From an uncultured Oscillospiraceae bacterium (GTDB lineage Bacteria; Bacillota; Clostridia; Oscillospirales; Acutalibacteraceae): a stretch of 7,686 nt of DNA. The position numbers were made by a program, and so were the translations under genes. The notes below the pieces were generated by a model. It worked only from the letters and a program-made list of their open reading frames with translations. It was not told the DNA's origin and searched no databases. The stretch lies in NCBI GenBank assembly GCA_900552115.1, contig URYP01000106.1, positions 1 to 7,686 on the forward strand, given 5' to 3'. This document shows positions 5,700-7,686 of the stretch, one piece after another (positions within the stretch are counted from its first letter, which is position 1; the number at the start of each line of letters is the position of its first letter).

Positions 5700-6110
5700 T
5701 TACGCGGACGGGCCGCTCTGCGTTTCGTATTTCCAATCGACGATGCCGCCGAAATCATAGATCTGCGTATAGCCGAGCGCTTCCAGCTTATGGGAGGCCT
5801 GTTTGCTCCGGACGCCGGTACGGCAATATACCAGCAGCACCGCGTCCTTATCCGGCAGACCGGCCGGCGGTTCCGCACCGATGCTTTCGTTCGGGACAAG
5901 CACGGCGCCGGGTATATGCTTATCCGCGTATTCCTCCGCCGTGCGGACGTCTACAATGGTGACACCGCCCGCATCCATCCTGTCCTTTGCCTCCGCGGCC
6001 GTAATTTTGTGATAGGCCTCCCCGCCGGATGATTCGCCTTTCGACGTGCACGCGGCCAGCAGGAACGCGCAGGCAGCCAGCAGTACGGGCAGCAAAACAA
6101 TGCGTTTCAT
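5700..6110 (-). CDS. Rhodanese-domain lipoprotein
   Basis: A 136-residue exported protein. The signal peptide MKRIVLLPVLLAACAFLLAAC ends in a lipobox (LLAAC, Cys21), so it should be lipid-anchored on the outer membrane face. A short Ser/Gly linker leads to a single rhodanese domain (about 34-132) with the markers TIVDVRTAEEYADKHIPGA (51-69) and the active-site loop CRTGVRS with Cys96, then GYTQIYDFGGIVDWK at the end. Rhodaneses carry sulfur on the active-site Cys, moving it between donors such as thiosulfate and acceptors such as cyanide or thiols; the substrate here is unknown. ATG 6110 has AAGGAGG five bases upstream. It lies 17 bases after the flavin reductase gene and 22 before the nucleotidyltransferase gene, so it shares their transcript. 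The pairing with an RclA-like enzyme suggests thiol or thiocyanate chemistry at the cell surface (inference). Confidence 0.93.
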   Translation of the reverse strand: MKRIVLLPVLLAACAFLLAACTSKGESSGGEAYHKITAAEAKDRMDAGGVTIVDVRTAEEYADKHIPGAVLVPNESIGAEPPAGLPDKDAVLLVYCRTGVRSKQASHKLEALGYTQIYDFGGIVDWKYETQSGPSA

Positions 6111-6127
6111 AACAGCCTCCTTTTTTA

Positions 6128-7486
6128 TCAGACCGCAAACAGGTCGTTCAGCGCCTCGGTCATGGTGGGATGGGTAAACACTTGATCCCGCAGGACGGTA
6201 TAGTCCGCCCCCATGTCCATGGCCAGCTTAATGACATTAATGGTTTCAAACGATTCCTCACACAGCAGCATGGCCCCCAGTATACGCCCGGTGTTGTCAT
6301 CGATCACCGCCTTCAGCAGCCCTTGCGGCGCTTTGAGCACCTGTGCCTTGGGAATAGCCGCCGCAGGCAGTTTGGCGATTTTCACTGTGTATCCCGCCGC
6401 TTTCGCTTCGCGCTCATTTAATCCCACACGGGCATAGGGCGTGGCCAAAAACACGCTGGTGGGAACGTTTTGCCGGTCTGCCGCCGTATATGGCCGACCG
6501 CCGGACAGCTGGGACCATACGATACGGGAATCATCGAGGGAGATATAGGTGTGCTGCGCGCCGCCGGTGACGTCCCCCATGGCCCAAACATTATCCGCGG
6601 TGGTACGAAGGTAGGCGTCTACCTTTACTCCGCCGCGGGATGTCCGCTCTATACCGGCGGCTTCGGTGTTCAGCTCCACCGTATTGGGAACACGCCCGGT
6701 GGCTACCAGCACGGCGTCCGCCTCCAGCCGATGCTCCCGTTCCCGCCATTCAAAGACAACGGCCGGACCGCTTTCTATTTTCCGAATTTGTGCACCCAGG
6801 CAGAATTCAACGCCGCGTTCTTCCAGAATCTCCCGGATTTGAGCCGTCATGTCTTCATCCTCTCTGGGAAGGAAGGTTTCTCCGTCCTGTATCACGGTGA
6901 CCTTGCTGCCAAAGCCGCTGTACATGGACGCAAACTCCAGGCCAATATACCCGCCGCCGATAACGACCAGCCGCTGCGGCAGGTCGTCCCGCTCCATCAG
7001 GCCCGCGCTGGTATATACTCCGGCGGTTTCTTGCACGCCCTCGATTGGCGGTATCCGCGGCACCGAACCGGTATTGATGAATATTTGTCCGCCGGTGAGA
7101 GACAGCGTCTCGTTTGCCGTCTGCACCTCCACCAGCAACGGGCCGGCGAACCGGGCCGTCCCATTGTAAATCGTTACATTAGGCAAGCCAGCCAATTTGT
7201 CATAGTTCTTTTTGCGTAGCATGGCGGTCAGGCGCCGCTTTTCCTCCACCGCCTGGCGGTACCGGAAAGCCTGTTCCTCAAAAGGAGCGTCGGGGTCTAT
7301 CCTGGAGGCGCTGCGGATCAGGGACTTGGATGGGATGCAGCCCACGTTGATGCAGGTCCCGCCATACATGCCGGGATCTTTTTCTATCAGGGCTACCGTT
7401 CTGCCCGCCTGCGCCAATTTGCCGGCAAGGGTTTTCCCCCCTTTGCCAAAGCCGATGATAATCGCGTCATAAAGCAGGGATTTCAT
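6128..7486 (-). CDS. rclA: RclA-like FAD-dependent disulfide reductase, probable hypothiocyanous acid reductase
   Basis: A 452-residue flavoenzyme of the pyridine nucleotide-disulfide oxidoreductase family. The FAD site starts with AIIIGFGKGGKTLA (8-21). The redox-active pair is in GGTCINVGCIPSK (Cys45, Cys50). The NAD(P)H site is VVIGGGYIGLEFAS (174-187), the second FAD contact is WAMGDVTGG (301-309), and the C-terminal dimerisation domain ends with FTHPTMTE (His439, Glu444). These segments match what I recall of E. coli RclA closely, including IGFGK, MYGGTCIN, AMGDVTGG, TYISLDD and DQVFTHP, and are unlike mercuric reductase or lipoamide dehydrogenase. The known role of RclA-type enzymes is NAD(P)H-dependent reduction of hypothiocyanous acid, a host peroxidase product. 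ATG 7486 has GAGGAGG nine bases upstream. It is the first gene of a three-gene operon behind a strong promoter with an operator-like array. The symbol is by family resemblance. Confidence 0.88.
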   Translation of the reverse strand: MKSLLYDAIIIGFGKGGKTLAGKLAQAGRTVALIEKDPGMYGGTCINVGCIPSKSLIRSASRIDPDAPFEEQAFRYRQAVEEKRRLTAMLRKKNYDKLAGLPNVTIYNGTARFAGPLLVEVQTANETLSLTGGQIFINTGSVPRIPPIEGVQETAGVYTSAGLMERDDLPQRLVVIGGGYIGLEFASMYSGFGSKVTVIQDGETFLPREDEDMTAQIREILEERGVEFCLGAQIRKIESGPAVVFEWREREHRLEADAVLVATGRVPNTVELNTEAAGIERTSRGGVKVDAYLRTTADNVWAMGDVTGGAQHTYISLDDSRIVWSQLSGGRPYTAADRQNVPTSVFLATPYARVGLNEREAKAAGYTVKIAKLPAAAIPKAQVLKAPQGLLKAVIDDNTGRILGAMLLCEESFETINVIKLAMDMGADYTVLRDQVFTHPTMTEALNDLFAV

Positions 7487-7506
7487 GATTTGCCGCCTCC
7501 TCTATA

Positions 7507-7541
7507 TGTTATTATTCCAATAACAGTTTCTATCTGTTATT
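7507..7541. promoter_or_regulatory. Operator-like array of three half-sites
   Basis: TGTTATT (7507-7513) and AATAACA (7519-7525) form an inverted repeat with a five-base gap. AATAACAG (7519-7526) and CTGTTATT (7534-7541) form a perfect eight-base inverted repeat with a seven-base gap. The right half-site overlaps the -10 box of the reductase promoter and the others lie just downstream of the expected start. This is the usual place for a repressor. The regulator is not in the window. Confidence 0.7.
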
Positions 7542-7567
7542 ATAGTGATTACATTTTGATTTGTCAT
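7539..7567 (-). promoter_or_regulatory. Sigma-A-type promoter of the reductase / rhodanese / nucleotidyltransferase operon
   Basis: On the minus strand -35 ATGACA (7567-7562, five of six consensus bases) and a perfect -10 TATAAT (7544-7539) are separated by 17 bases. The expected start near 7532 gives a leader of about 45 bases that contains the operator-like half-sites. Confidence 0.82.
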
Positions 7568-7678
7568 GCATTTTTCTGTATTTGCGCTTTGAATTATAAG
7601 ATGGACGACAAGCCGGGGAACCATTACCTGTTCTCAGTGAGCACCGCGTGAAAAAATATAAGCCGCCGGCCCCTGCTG

Positions 7679-7686
7679 AAAGGAGG
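7679..7686 (+). promoter_or_regulatory. Possible ribosome binding site of a divergent gene beyond the right edge
   Basis: The last eight bases read AAAGGAGG on the plus strand, a near-perfect Shine-Dalgarno sequence, so a rightward gene may begin just outside the window. If real, it would be divergent from the reductase operon and could encode its regulator. The same bases could also belong to the end of a leftward gene, so this is weak. Confidence 0.3.

Noticed and set aside
6470..7219. Plus-strand open frame of 249 codons opposite the reductase gene
   Set aside because: Complement of the highly recognisable RclA-like protein; caused by high GC and codon bias.
7601..7651. Plus-strand 16-codon open frame in the right intergenic region
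   Set aside because: No ribosome binding site and too short to judge.
1..7686. CRISPR arrays, tRNA, rRNA, insertion sequences or attachment sites
   Set aside because: No spaced direct repeats of suitable length, no cloverleaf or rRNA-like segments, and no transposase or integrase frames were seen on either strand.

Overview
The window looks like a chromosomal segment of a Clostridia-type Bacillota, probably an anaerobic gut lineage. This is inferred from strong AGGAGG-type ribosome binding sites, GTG starts, a SipW-type (ER-type, Ser/His) signal peptidase next to TasA/CalY-like secreted proteins, and moderately high GC. No sequence search was possible, so the lineage is only a suggestion. 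Every gene I can support is on the minus strand, so transcription runs from right to left.

Right half (about 7567 down to 4781) is a three-gene oxidative or sulfur stress operon. It has a clear sigma-A-type promoter (7539-7567) whose -10 overlaps an array of three TGTTATT/AATAACA half-sites (7507-7541). The genes are an RclA-like flavin disulfide reductase (hypothiocyanous acid reductase family, 7486-6128), a secreted rhodanese-domain lipoprotein (6110-5700) and an AadA-like nucleotidyltransferase (5677-4817). Gaps are 17 and 22 bases, and the operon ends in a strong intrinsic terminator (4781-4810).

Left half (4629 down to the left edge) is a surface-protein or biofilm-matrix-like operon. 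It has a good promoter (4601-4629), a leader with a terminator-like hairpin (4531-4575), and then a catalytically degenerate EAL-domain protein (4504-3776). Three related TasA/CalY-like proteins follow (3721-3026, 2925-2050, 1908-1027), then a SipW-type signal peptidase (999-319) and the start of an unidentified membrane protein (268 to the left edge). The second and third TasA-like proteins carry SipW-type signal peptides. The first has an uncleaved-looking membrane anchor. All three share a C-terminal W[IL]EG[QN]DxxC signature. A large hairpin with a T-tract, overlapped by a second one, sits between the second and third TasA-like genes and probably reduces read-through.

Working model (inference): the SipW-like peptidase matures the two secreted subunits, the anchored paralogue may tether or start the assembly, and the inactive EAL protein may link expression or assembly to cyclic-di-GMP or act as a protein-binding module. 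The right-hand operon appears unrelated, apart from fitting an organism exposed to host oxidants.
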